DNA from: Jiangella gansuensis DSM 44835
GTDB taxonomy: Bacteria; Actinomycetota; Actinomycetes; Jiangellales; Jiangellaceae
Direction: 5' to 3'
Assembly (NCBI RefSeq): GCF_000515395.1
Contig: NZ_KI911782.1
Span: 1,921,827-1,985,826, forward strand
DNA length: 64,000 bases
Shown: positions 18,283-26,242 of the stretch, in pieces
Layout: each line of letters opens with the position of its first letter
How positions within the stretch are numbered: position 1 is the first letter of the stretch
The notes under the pieces: model-generated
What the model was told of the DNA's origin: nothing
Database searches by the model: none
The model's input: the letters and a program-made list of their open reading frames with translations, nothing else
Translations under genes and position numbers: made by a program

Positions 18283-18744
18283 TTATGCCGCCTTGCCTGG
18301 GCGGGGAGTCCGGCTGAGCAACAGGCCGAGCAAGATCATACCCGCGGCGAGTACGAAGTGCAGCCAGTCATCGGCGTTGTTGAGCGGAACGAAGTTGGCG
18401 TCGCTCTGTTCGTCGACGACCAATCCGTACAGCCACAAGAGTGCGTAGATAGCTCCACCCCAGATGAGGTAGTTGCGCGCACCAGCGGCGCTGCGGGCCA
18501 GGGCAAGGCCGGCCAGGCCGAACAGCAGGTGGACGATGTTGTGCAGGATGGACACCTGGAAGATGCCGAGTAGCATCGCCTCGGACTCGTGCCCCGCGAA
18601 TTCCATGGTGTCGAAGTCAGAGGTGATGCCGGGTATGAAGCCCAGGACTCCGACGGCTAGGAAGACGACGCCGACGATGGTGGCAGCGGTTTGCACGGGC
18701 GTCGCGGTCATGGTGGATCTGCCTGAGTCGTGATCGTGTGCCAT
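18283..18744 (-). CDS. DUF4383 membrane protein
   Basis: A 153-residue protein with four membrane helices. The N-terminal segment AHDHDSGRST is His/Asp-rich. The body shows GFIPGITSDFDTMEFAGHES in the first external loop, ILHNIVHLLFGLAGLALAR (family core) and a last helix ending at a basic tail. ATG 18744 is chosen because GAGGAGA lies 9 bases upstream. The family is often near stress-response genes but has no assigned activity. The divergent interval to the next plus-strand gene contains no other gene. Confidence 0.85.
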   Translation of the reverse strand: MAHDHDSGRSTMTATPVQTAATIVGVVFLAVGVLGFIPGITSDFDTMEFAGHESEAMLLGIFQVSILHNIVHLLFGLAGLALARSAAGARNYLIWGGAIYALLWLYGLVVDEQSDANFVPLNNADDWLHFVLAAGMILLGLLLSRTPRPGKAA

Positions 18745-19264
18745 CGCTCTGATCTCCTCTCGGGCGGGCGTACTGCTCCCGCGGCTCGAGTCCACGTGGC
18801 TGCCCAAGATGGCAGTCGCAGGACTGGTACCCACGGATGACATGGCCATTCCGGGGTATCGAGAGCTGAACTCAGCTGACGGCTCGCACCCGGCGACTGC
18901 CCCCTCGTGGTCTGCCAGTGAGCTCCGGCGCGCATCCATGCCGGCCAGCGTTCAGTGACGTCTCCGCGCGCAGGTGGTGCTTCGGCGGCACCGACCCTTC
19001 TGGCCGTGCGGGGGGTGCACCGTCGAGATGTCGCCAATGATCTGGAAATTCTGGAGTGTGCGGGTTCGCCAGAAGGGTATGGGTTGCTCGTCCACAGCTT
19101 TCCGATTCGGCGTATGTGGGGGGAGCCATGATCGGATTCGCCGTCGTGGCCGGCGCGTGCCCTGTCAATACACCGAGCGCATGGCCTGGCCAGCACTTCC
19201 TAAGCCCTTGCTTCAGGGAAGGCAGCACATGATGTCCATCCAAAACGGCAACGAAGGAGCCACC
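18745..19264. other. 520-base interval without a recognised gene
   Basis: Open frames in both strands have no family resemblance and no ribosome binding site. The right end carries the leader of the 74-residue protein gene. The interval must hold the divergent promoters of the DUF4383 gene and the oxidase operon, but no clear promoter was identified. Confidence 0.5.
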
Positions 19265-19489
19265 ATGGACGACAAGCAAATCGAGGAGCGGCTGCACGCG
19301 GTAGAGACAGCGCAGGCGGCGGGTGCGGCCACCTTGGCCGGCGCGCAGGCCACTCAAGCCGCCGCGCAGGCCGGCTCGAGCGCCACAATGGCCGCGATGC
19401 AGGCCGGCAACATGGCGACCATGGTTGCCGGCAGCGTCGGTTTCGTGGTCGGCATCTTCATCGGAATTGCGATACGTTCCGCACGTTAG
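19265..19489 (+). CDS. Small Ala-rich protein with C-terminal membrane helix
   Basis: A 74-residue protein. It begins with a short charged helix (MDDKQIEERLHAVETAQAAG), continues with an Ala/Gln/Met-rich stretch carrying AGAQATQAAAQAGSSATMAA, and ends in a hydrophobic helix (VAGSVGFVVGIFIGIAIRSA). AAGGAG lies 7 bases before ATG 19265. The stop is 6 bases before the start of cytochrome oxidase subunit II, so it leads that operon. The family is unknown. A small helical subunit or assembly aid of the oxidase is a reasonable guess from position and topology, nothing more. Confidence 0.7.
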   Translation: MDDKQIEERLHAVETAQAAGAATLAGAQATQAAAQAGSSATMAAMQAGNMATMVAGSVGFVVGIFIGIAIRSAR

Positions 19490-19495
19490 CGACAC

Positions 19496-20344
19496 GTGGC
19501 ACATCTGGTTCCCGGACGCGATCCGGCTCTGACACGACGCGTCGCGGCTGTCGTGCTCGGCGCGGCGGTCGTGCTGAGTGGTTGCTCGGCCGAGCAGCGT
19601 GACGAGTGGTCGCGGCTGGCGCTACCGGAGCCGGCCACCGACGAGGCGCCGCTGATCGGTGACCTCTGGGTAGGTGCCTGGATCGCGGCGTTCGCGGTCG
19701 GCTTCCTGGTCTGGGGGCTGATCCTGTGGGCGGTCATCGCCTACCGCAAGCGCAACGACGAACTGCCGAAGCAGACTCGCTTCAACATCCCGATCGAGTT
19801 CCTCTACACGGTGGCGCCGTTTTTCGTGATCGCGCCATTCTTCTACTTCACGGCCGACCACCAGGACCAGATCACCGGTATCCGCGCCGAGCCCGATCTC
19901 ACAGTCGACGTCGTGGGCCAGCAGTGGTCCTGGACGTTCAACTACGTCGACGAGGACGTCCACGAGATCGGCACCATCAACGAGCGCCCGACGCTGTACC
20001 TGCCGGTGGACCAGACGGTCCGGTTCAACCTTGGATCGCCGGACGTCATCCACTCGTTCTGGATCCCGTCCTTCTACATGAAGCAGGACGTCTTTCCCGG
20101 CCAACCGAATGCGTTCCAGGTGACACCCGACCGTGAGGGCACGTTCGACGGTCGGTGTGCCGAGTTCTGCGGCGTCTTCCACCAGTCGATGCTGTTCACC
20201 GTCGAGGTGGTATCCGAAGAGGAATACCAGGACCAGATGGACCAACTGCGTGACGCAGGCCAGACCGGTCTCATCGATCCGCCGATCCGCGGCGCCTACG
20301 AAGGGGAGCCGCTCGACCCGGACAGCCCCGGGGGCGACCGGTGA
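19496..20344 (+). CDS. ctaC: Cytochrome c oxidase subunit II
   Basis: A 282-residue lipoprotein subunit that carries the CuA centre and passes electrons from cytochrome c to subunit I. The lipobox ends at Cys30 (AVVLSGC). Two helices span residues about 58-82 and 100-118. The CuA ligands are His186 ([11 protein letters not shown]), Cys221, Glu223, Cys225, His229 and Met232 ([14 protein letters not shown]). The aromatic patch [10 protein letters not shown] is intact. The start is GTG 19496 and the gene overlaps the next by GTGA. The protein ends in an acidic tail and has no cytochrome c domain. Confidence 0.95.
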   Translation: MAHLVPGRDPALTRRVAAVVLGAAVVLSGCSAEQRDEWSRLALPEPATDEAPLIGDLWVGAWIAAFAVGFLVWGLILWAVIAYRKRNDELPKQTRFNIPIEFLYTVAPFFVIAPFFYFTADHQDQITGIRAEPDLTVDVVGQQWSWTFNYVDEDVHEIGTINERPTLYLPVDQTVRFNLGSPDVIHSFWIPSFYMKQDVFPGQPNAFQVTPDREGTFDGRCAEFCGVFHQSMLFTVEVVSEEEYQDQMDQLRDAGQTGLIDPPIRGAYEGEPLDPDSPGGDR

Positions 20345-22059
20345 CCACCTTCAAGGAGCGGACCGCGCCCTCGCGCGGGCGTGTCGCCCGGCCGAAGCGC
20401 AAGGGCAACGTCGTCGTCCGGTGGATGACCTCCACCGACCACAAGGTCATCGGGTACATGTATCTGATCGCCTCGTTCGGGTTCTTCCTGTTCGGCGGCG
20501 TGCTGGCACTGTTCATCCGGGCCGAGCTGTTCTCGCCGGGTCGGCAGGTCGTCAGCGACCAGATGTACAACCAGCTGTTCACCATGCACGGCACGATCAT
20601 GCTGTTGCTGTTCGCAACGCCGTTGTTCATCGGCTTCGGCAACATCATCGTGCCGTTGCAGATCGGCGCGCCGGACGTGGCGTTCCCGCGGCTGAACATG
20701 TTCAGCTTCTATCTGTTCCTGTTCGGCGGGCTGATCGTCTGTGCCGGGTTCATCACGCCGGACGGCGCCGCCGACTTCGGCTGGACCGCCTACGCGCCGT
20801 TGCACGACACCGTCTACAGTCCCAACGTGGGTGGCGACCTGTGGGTCGCCGGCCTGGCGATGAGCGGTTTCGGCACCATCTTCGGCGCGGTCAACTTCAT
20901 CACCACCATCGTGTGCATGCGCGCGCCGGGCATCACCATGTTCCGGATGCCGATCTTCACCTGGAACATCCTGGCTACCAGCATCCTGGTGCTGATCGCG
21001 TTCCCGCTGCTGGCCGCCGCCCTGTTCGGCATGCTGGCCGACCGCACCCTCGGAGCGCACATCTACGACCCGAGCGCCGGTGGTGCGGTCCTCTGGCAAC
21101 ACCTCTTCTGGTTCTTCGGCCATCCAGAGGTATACATCATCGCCTTGCCCTTCTTCGGCATCATCACCGAGGTCATCCCGGTGTTCAGCCGCAAGCCGAT
21201 CTTCGGCTACAAGGGCCTGGTGTTCGCCACCCTCGCGATCGTCGGTCTGTCGGTGGCGGTGTGGGCGCACCACATGTTCGCCACCGGAGCGGTGAACCTG
21301 CCGTTCTTCTCGGCCATGACCATGCTCATCGCCATTCCGACCGGGTTGAAGTTCTTCGCCTGGATCGGCACCATGTGGCGCGGCTCACTGACGTTCGAGA
21401 CCCCGATGCTGTTCGCCATCGGGTTCCTGGTGACCTTCCTGTTCGGTGGCCTGACCGGCATCATCCTGGCCTCGCCGCCGCTGGACTTCCACGTGCACGA
21501 CAGCTACTTCGTCGTCGCGCACTTCCACTACGTCGTCTTCGGCACGGTCGTGTTCGCCATGTTCGCCGGCTTCTATTTCTGGTGGCCGAAGTTCACCGGG
21601 CGGATGCTGAACGAACGCATGGGCACGATCCACTTCTGGCTGCTGTTCCTCGGCTTCCACGGCACGTTCATGGTGCACCACTGGCTGGGCGTCGAGGGCT
21701 TCCCGCGGCGCTACTCCGACTACGAGCCAGATGACGGATTCACCACGCTGAACCAGTTCTCCACGGTGTTCGCGTTTCTGCTGGCGGTATCGACGCTGCC
21801 GTTCCTGTGGAACGTGTGGCAGACCCGGCTGGCTCCGAAGGTCGAGGTCGACGACCCCTGGGGCTTCACGAACTCGCTGGAGTGGGCCACGTCCTGCCCG
21901 CCGCCGCGGCACAACTTCACCTCAGTGCCACGCATCCGCAGCGAGCGTCCCGCGTTCGACCTCAAGTACCCCGAGGCCGCCGCGACCGCCGAGGGCAAAC
22001 CGGCCGACGCCGGTCCACTCACCGAGGCACTGGGTCCGCCCGACATCGAGCCGAACTGA
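20341..22059 (+). CDS. ctaD: Cytochrome c oxidase subunit I (aa3 type)
   Basis: The 572-residue catalytic subunit of a haem-copper oxidase, with twelve membrane helices. Haem a ligands are His83 (FTMHGTIM) and His396. CuB ligands are His261 (FFGHPEVY), His310 and His311 ([10 protein letters not shown]), with Tyr265 available for the His-Tyr crosslink. The haem a3 ligand is His394 in [11 protein letters not shown]. The K- and D-pathway regions look intact, so proton pumping is expected. No subunit III or IV gene follows; either they are elsewhere or this is a second, reduced oxidase. Confidence 0.96.
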   Translation: MTTFKERTAPSRGRVARPKRKGNVVVRWMTSTDHKVIGYMYLIASFGFFLFGGVLALFIRAELFSPGRQVVSDQMYNQLFTMHGTIMLLLFATPLFIGFGNIIVPLQIGAPDVAFPRLNMFSFYLFLFGGLIVCAGFITPDGAADFGWTAYAPLHDTVYSPNVGGDLWVAGLAMSGFGTIFGAVNFITTIVCMRAPGITMFRMPIFTWNILATSILVLIAFPLLAAALFGMLADRTLGAHIYDPSAGGAVLWQHLFWFFGHPEVYIIALPFFGIITEVIPVFSRKPIFGYKGLVFATLAIVGLSVAVWAHHMFATGAVNLPFFSAMTMLIAIPTGLKFFAWIGTMWRGSLTFETPMLFAIGFLVTFLFGGLTGIILASPPLDFHVHDSYFVVAHFHYVVFGTVVFAMFAGFYFWWPKFTGRMLNERMGTIHFWLLFLGFHGTFMVHHWLGVEGFPRRYSDYEPDDGFTTLNQFSTVFAFLLAVSTLPFLWNVWQTRLAPKVEVDDPWGFTNSLEWATSCPPPRHNFTSVPRIRSERPAFDLKYPEAAATAEGKPADAGPLTEALGPPDIEPN

Positions 22060-22135
22060 GCGTTTCGGCTCTCTCACTCTCGGAGTCTTCGCACCAGGGC
22101 GCGATGGTTCAGGTGCCGCGGTCGGTGCCTTGTGC

Positions 22136-22166
22136 TTGACATTGACACAGTGACAAGGATTTCACT
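22136..22166 (+). promoter_or_regulatory. Candidate MerR-type promoter and operator
   Basis: TTGACA at 22136-22141 is followed after 19 bases by TTCACT at 22161-22166. The long 19-base spacer is the hallmark of MerR-controlled promoters. The spacer contains an interrupted palindrome, TTGACACAGTGACAA at 22142-22156, pairing at 6 of 7 positions about a central A. A further CCTTGT/ACAAGG inverted repeat brackets it (22128-22133 and 22154-22159). It sits about 20 bases before the HEAT-repeat gene that is coupled to a MerR gene, which suggests autoregulation. The -10 match is weak. Confidence 0.6.
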
Positions 22167-22188
22167 GGGGCGGAAGGAGGTGGTCGTG

Positions 22189-22866
22189 ATGGCCTTGCCG
22201 TATCAGAGCACGGACGACACTGGGTTGGTCGAGGCGCTGGGGCACCCCCAGTCGTCGGTGCGGCTGCGGGCGGCGATGTCGGCGGGCACGCGGCCCGACC
22301 CCCGGTATGTCGAGAAGCTCGTCGAGCGGTGCGGGGTCGAGCCGGACTTCTTCGTGCGCGACATGCTCACGTGGGCGCTGACCAGGCACTCGGCGTCGAT
22401 CACTGTTCCCAGGCTGGTCGAGGAGTTGAGCTCGCAGCGTGCTCAGGCGCGGAGCCAGGCGCTGCACACGTTGTCCAAGATCGGCGATCGGGGAGTGTGG
22501 ACGGCGATCACCCGGTCGTTGCTGTTCGACGCCGATCACGAGGTGGCCCGCAGCGCATGGCGGGCGGCTGTCGTGCTCGTGCCGGACAAGGACAGGTCCG
22601 CCCTGGCCGAGGCGCTTTCGACGCAGCTGGGACGCGGTGACCGGCACCTGCAGCTGAGCCTGAGCCGGGCGTTGATCGCGCTCGGGGACGTGGTCCCTCC
22701 GGTTCTGGCAGCCGCGATGACGAGCTCGGTGGTCGAGGTCCGCGCGCACGCGATCGCGACCCACCGGCTGTGGCGTGACCCGGACGCGGGCTTCGAGCTC
22801 GCGATCGAGGAAGCCAAGCGGGTGGCCGCACTGGGCCCGGACGAGGAAAGCGCTCGGTCGTGCTGA
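22189..22866 (+). CDS. HEAT-repeat protein coupled to a MerR regulator
   Basis: A 225-residue, all-helical protein built of HEAT-like repeats (VEALGHPQSSVRLRAAMSAG, VPRLVEELSSQRAQARSQAL, LLFDADHEVARSAWRAAVVL). AAGGAGG lies just upstream of tandem GTG/ATG; ATG 22189 is used. The stop overlaps the start of the MerR-HEAT gene by 7 bases, so they are one transcript. HEAT repeats form a protein-binding solenoid. Because the next gene has the same repeat type fused to a MerR DNA-binding domain, it may bind or modulate that regulator. No enzyme motif was seen. Confidence 0.8.
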   Translation: MALPYQSTDDTGLVEALGHPQSSVRLRAAMSAGTRPDPRYVEKLVERCGVEPDFFVRDMLTWALTRHSASITVPRLVEELSSQRAQARSQALHTLSKIGDRGVWTAITRSLLFDADHEVARSAWRAAVVLVPDKDRSALAEALSTQLGRGDRHLQLSLSRALIALGDVVPPVLAAAMTSSVVEVRAHAIATHRLWRDPDAGFELAIEEAKRVAALGPDEESARSC

Positions 22867-23861
22867 TCGGTGAGGTGGCGCGGCGCTCCGGGGTCAGCGC
22901 GCGAATGCTCCGGCACTACGACGCGCTGGGCCTGGTGCGGCCGACGGGGCGAAGCGTCGGCGGCTACCGGGAGTACTCCAGCGAGGACATCCGGCGGATA
23001 TTCCACGTCGAGAGCCTGCGGTCGCTGGGACTGTCCCTGCGCGAAGTCGGGCGCGCCTTGGACGATCCCGGGTTCGACCCCTCCGGCCTCATCGACGAGC
23101 TGATGCGTCAGACGCAGGAGCGCATCATGCGTGAGAAGGAACTGCTCGCGCGACTCCGTCACATCGATGCTGCCGAACCCGCCGACTGGGAGGAGGCGCT
23201 CGGGATCGTGGCGCTGCTCCAGGCGCTGGGTTCCGAGAGCGCCAGGGTCCGCCAGCGCGCGGCCCTGGCGTCGGTCGGCGAAGCCTCCGCGCCCGTCGAA
23301 CTACTCGTCGAGGCGGCACTCGCGGAGACGGATCTCAATGTCGCCGGAGCGCTGCAATGGGCACTGAGGCAGGCGGGCAGTGACGGGTTGGCGCGGCTCG
23401 CCGCCGGCCTCAGATCCACCGATGCCGGCGTCCGCAAACGCGCCGTTGTGTTGATCGCGCAGGTACCGACCGACGACGCGACGGCAGTGCTCGCAGACGC
23501 TCTCACAGACCCCGACGTCGCGGTCCGCAGAACGGCGGCCCTGCCTCTCGGGGCACGTGGGGTCGTCGACGCCGTTCCGACGTTGATCGACATGGTGGTC
23601 GCGGGCGCCAACGATGTCGACGCCGCGGAGGCCCTGGGCACGCTGGCGCGTCGCCGTGAACTCGCCGACCGGATCGTCACCGAGTTCGTCGCCCACCTCG
23701 CCGAGGACGGTGCCGGAACCCCGACGCGGCGACGCATCGCACAGGCGCTGGCAGACATCCCCGGAGCCGAGGCGACGCGTGTCCTCTCGGACCTGGCGCG
23801 CAGCGACGAGCCGTCAATCGCGCTGACCGCGGCCTACGTTCTCCAACAGCGCGGCGTGTGA
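22860..23861 (+). CDS. MerR-family regulator with C-terminal HEAT repeats
   Basis: A 333-residue regulator. The winged-helix MerR domain fills residues 1-70 (IGEVARRSGVSARMLRHYDA, LGLVRPTGRSVGGYREYSSE, LRSLGLSLREVGRALDD), followed by a dimerisation helix to about residue 105. The rest is HEAT repeats (LGSESARVRQRAALASVGEA, LRSTDAGVRKRAVVLIAQVP, LTDPDVAVRRTAALPLGARG) in place of the usual small effector domain. There are no conserved metal-binding cysteines. The GTG start overlaps the upstream stop. It probably acts on the long-spacer promoter at 22136-22166, sensing a protein or large ligand through the repeats; that is inference. Confidence 0.9.
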   Translation: MLIGEVARRSGVSARMLRHYDALGLVRPTGRSVGGYREYSSEDIRRIFHVESLRSLGLSLREVGRALDDPGFDPSGLIDELMRQTQERIMREKELLARLRHIDAAEPADWEEALGIVALLQALGSESARVRQRAALASVGEASAPVELLVEAALAETDLNVAGALQWALRQAGSDGLARLAAGLRSTDAGVRKRAVVLIAQVPTDDATAVLADALTDPDVAVRRTAALPLGARGVVDAVPTLIDMVVAGANDVDAAEALGTLARRRELADRIVTEFVAHLAEDGAGTPTRRRIAQALADIPGAEATRVLSDLARSDEPSIALTAAYVLQQRGV

Positions 23862-23913
23862 CGTCGTTCGGAGCCCGCTGCCGCGACCGGACGTGCCCGA
23901 AGGGCCCGGCCGC

Positions 23914-25149
23914 TCACAGACCGGCCGTACGCCGCTTGTTGAAGAAGACCAGGCCTGATGCGAGCGCGATGAGCACGACTCCCGCGGCCGCCAGGATCAG
24001 GGTCGAGCCGCTGCCGGTGTCGGGCAGGTCACCCGTGCCGCCGGTCTCGGTGCCGGTGTCGCCGGTTTCAGTTCCCGTCTCGGTGCCGGGCGGGGAGTCG
24101 GTCGGCGTCGGGGTCTCAGTCGGCGTTGGGGTCTCGGTCGGAGTGGGGGTCTCGGTCGGAGTGGGGGTCTCGGTCCCCGTTTCCGTCCCGGTTTCGGTGC
24201 CGCTGTCGTCGCCGGTGTCCGTCCCCGTCTCGGTGCCGGTGTCGGTGCCGTTGTCGTCGCCGGTATCCGTGCCGGTTTCGGTTCCCGTCTCGGTGCCGGT
24301 GTCGTCACCGGTGTCGTCGCCGATCTCGGTTCCCGTCTCGGTGCCGGTTTCGGTGCCGGTGTCGTCTCCGGTCTCGTCGCCGTTGTCGTCGCCGGTCGGA
24401 GTGTCTGTGGGGGTGGGCTCGCAGGCGTCGTCGGTGATCTGGTTGGTGTCGAGGGTGACGGCGGCCGTTCGAGCCAGCGCTCGGCCTTGCAGGTTCGCGC
24501 CGGTGTCCATGGTGATCGATGCGGTCGCCATGATGGTGCCGATGAAGTCTGTGCCGGTGCCAAGAGTGGCGGAGCTGCCCACCTGCCAGAACACGTTGCA
24601 CGGCGCCGCTCCGTTGACGAAGATGACGCTGCTGTCCGTGGCGGTGATCAGGGTGGAGTCGATCTGGAAGATGAACACCGCCCCGGGGTCGCCCTTGCCG
24701 TCGAGCGTGAGTTGCCCCGTCAGTTGGGCGGCTGAGATGCGATAGACGCCCGCGTCGAGTGAAGTGCCGCCGAGTTCGGCGGCCAGGTTCGTGAACGGCG
24801 TGCGGCCGGCAGCGTCGTTGTAGGCGGTGGTCAGGTCGTCCTTGGCCTGGAGTGCGACTGCGTCGGCCAGGTGTGTCTCACCGTGCACTTCGCCCGGCGG
24901 GAAGCCCGGAGCGGTGGTGCCGGGGTGCACGCCGAGATCCTGTTCCAGCGACGTGGGGCCGGTGTTGGTGACGGTGGAGCCGGCCAGCACGGAGAAGTCG
25001 CCCGCGGTCCCGAGGCCGACCGGAGCGTCGGCGGCATCTGCCACGCTCGTGTTGAAGAACAGCGGTGCCGTCACGAGCGCCGCAACGCCAAGGCTCGCCA
25101 ACCCTGGCCACAGTGCACGTTGGACCGGATGAGATGATGTCCTGGCCAT
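23914..25149 (-). CDS. LPXTG-anchored ice-binding-like (DUF3494) surface protein
   Basis: A 411-residue exported cell-wall protein. A signal peptide (ALWPGLASLGVAALVTAPLF) is followed by a DUF3494/ice-binding-like domain (LGTAGDFSVLAGSTVTNTGP, AGVYRISAAQLTGQLTLDGK, FIGTIMATASITMDTGANLQ) to about residue 240. A long Thr/Glu/Asp/Gly repeat stalk then leads to LPDTG, a hydrophobic helix and a positive tail (FFNKRRTAGL), a complete sorting signal. ATG 25149 is supported by AAAGGG upstream. DUF3494 domains include ice-binding proteins and adhesins; which applies is not decidable. The class F sortase at 17548 may anchor it. Confidence 0.9.
   Translation of the reverse strand: MARTSSHPVQRALWPGLASLGVAALVTAPLFFNTSVADAADAPVGLGTAGDFSVLAGSTVTNTGPTSLEQDLGVHPGTTAPGFPPGEVHGETHLADAVALQAKDDLTTAYNDAAGRTPFTNLAAELGGTSLDAGVYRISAAQLTGQLTLDGKGDPGAVFIFQIDSTLITATDSSVIFVNGAAPCNVFWQVGSSATLGTGTDFIGTIMATASITMDTGANLQGRALARTAAVTLDTNQITDDACEPTPTDTPTGDDNGDETGDDTGTETGTETGTEIGDDTGDDTGTETGTETGTDTGDDNGTDTGTETGTDTGDDSGTETGTETGTETPTPTETPTPTETPTPTETPTPTDSPPGTETGTETGDTGTETGGTGDLPDTGSGSTLILAAAGVVLIALASGLVFFNKRRTAGL
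24040..24420 (-). repeat. Low-complexity TET/TDTG and TPTPTE stalk repeat
   Basis: This segment of the surface-protein gene encodes about 125 residues of short repeats: four TPTPTE-like units and many TGTE/TGDD units. The DNA is correspondingly repetitive, with repeated 12- and 18-base blocks of the type gtctcggtcggagtggg. Such tracts slip easily, so length variation between strains or assembly error is likely. The stalk probably lifts the folded domain above the wall. Confidence 0.8.
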
Positions 25150-25233
25150 GAATTGACCCTTTCGGTTGAGATCCTCATGGGTCACGTCTGGCCGATGAAC
25201 GCCCGGGGCGCGAAGCATGTTTCGCCCTACTCA

Positions 25234-25264
25234 AGCATAAACTCGCGCGTGCGCGATCATTCAA
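25234..25264 (-). promoter_or_regulatory. Possible promoter of the surface protein gene
   Basis: On the minus strand TTGAAT (25264-25259) and TATGCT (25239-25234) are separated by 19 bases, about 85 bases before the ATG. The 25220-25340 stretch is markedly richer in A/T than the rest of the window, as expected of a promoter region. The spacing is longer than ideal. Confidence 0.35.
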
Positions 25265-25398
25265 AGCGATAAAGTCGAAATAGAGCGTTCAGATATCGCC
25301 CCAAACACGTACAAGAAACACAAAACGTCTACCGGTCTTTTGGCTGCGCCGGCGTTTTCCCAGCTGGCGCGCCCCTCGCCTCGTCGAACAAGCTCACG

Positions 25399-25845
25399 TC
25401 AGATCGATTCCGGGCCGGCGGCGGTGATGCCGTCGAGCAGGCGGTGCAGCCCCCAGAGATGCTGCTCGGTGGAGTTGTAGTCCGCCATCGTGGCCGCGAC
25501 CGCGGCGGCTCTCGGATATTGGTCGGCAGGCGTCAGTGAGAATGCCCGATGTCTGGACGCTTTTCGTTCTGCTTCCGGCTGTGGTGGGCCGGGTTCAGGC
25601 GCATCGGCGATCTCCAGGGCGATCGAACCGAACGCATAGACGATGAGCACATAGGACGCGCGTGCGGCCGCGACCGGATCGAGGCCGGCGTCGGCGAGGA
25701 CCTCGAGGAGTCGTTCGTTCAGGGTGAGGGCATGTGGCCCGGTCAGTGGGGCGCCGATCATCAGCGGCACCGTCCCCGGGTGGTCGGAGAGTCGTCGCCT
25801 CAGTTCCAGGGCGAGGGCCTCGAGGCGTAGCCGCCAGGGACCCAT
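25399..25845 (-). pseudogene. TetR regulator lacking its DNA-binding domain
   Basis: About 148 codons encode the ligand-binding half of a TetR/AcrR regulator: WRLRLEALALELRRRLSDHP, LNERLLEVLADAGLDPVAAA, SYVLIVYAFGSIALEIADAP and a C-terminal TEQHLWGLHRLLDGI helix. The usual 50-70 residue N-terminal HTH is absent. Upstream of about 25843 the sequence changes to another gene's coding sequence on the other strand. The remaining frame starts with ATG 25845 by chance. Without the HTH it could not bind DNA. Confidence 0.75.
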
Positions 25846-26220
25846 GACGACTTCGCCGCCGGGCCGCAGCGCTACGACCTGATCCTCGACATTGCCGGCA
25901 ACCCGTCCCTGTCGCGGCTGCGGCGCGCACTCGCCCCCACCGGCACGGCCGTCATCGTCGGCGGCGAGGGGCCTGGCACGTGGACCGGCGGTTTCGGCCG
26001 CCAACTGCGCGCCCCACTCGTGTCGCTGTTCGTGCGCCAGCGGCTGGCCATGTTGGCCTCCAAAGAGCGCGCCAGCGATCTCGAACGGCTGACGGTCCTC
26101 ATCGAGGCGGGCGCGGTGACGCCGAGCATCGACCGGACGTTTCCGCTGGCCCGGGCCGCACGATCTGAACCTCCCATGATCATCAAGAGTTGGTCCGGCT
26201 ATGACCGGGGCAACTCTTGA
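25831..26220 (+). pseudogene. NAD(P)-dependent alcohol dehydrogenase/quinone reductase remnant
   Basis: The frame opens just after a TAG at 25828 and encodes the C-terminal part of a zinc-type medium-chain reductase: DFAAGPQRYDLILDIAGNPS, LRRALAPTGTAVIVGGEGPG, GRQLRAPLVSLFVRQRL and LIEAGAVTPSIDRTFPLARA. The first 200 or so residues, with the catalytic zinc site and GxGxxG motif, are absent. The last 25-30 residues are replaced by sequence of the hairpin at 26170. Both ends are thus lost. It was probably once divergent from the TetR remnant at 25399. Confidence 0.75.
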
Positions 26221-26233
26221 TGATCATGGGAGG
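26170..26233. terminator. 23-bp perfect inverted repeat between convergent genes
   Basis: CCTCCCATGATCATCAAGAG plus TTG (26170-26192) is exactly complementary to 26211-26233, with an 18-base loop. It ends 10 bases before the stop of the minus-strand desaturase gene, so it could terminate transcription from both sides. A shorter relative with the same TGATCATGG core lies at 46452-46509, also between convergent genes, which suggests a repeated intergenic element. Confidence 0.75.
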
Positions 26234-26242
26234 GGTGGTGGG

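Noticed and set aside
18745..19264. Plus-strand frame extending the 74-residue gene upstream to 18974
   Set aside because: The upstream part has poor codon bias and the strong AAGGAG site sits directly before ATG 19265.
23862..23913. GCCC-GAA-GGGC hairpin between the MerR-HEAT and surface-protein genes
   Set aside because: Only a 4-bp stem; cannot be separated from chance in this GC-rich sequence.
24040..24420. CRISPR-like or tandem DNA repeat array
   Set aside because: The repeats are codon-level repeats of a Thr/Glu/Asp/Gly stalk inside a surface-protein gene, without constant repeats and unique spacers.
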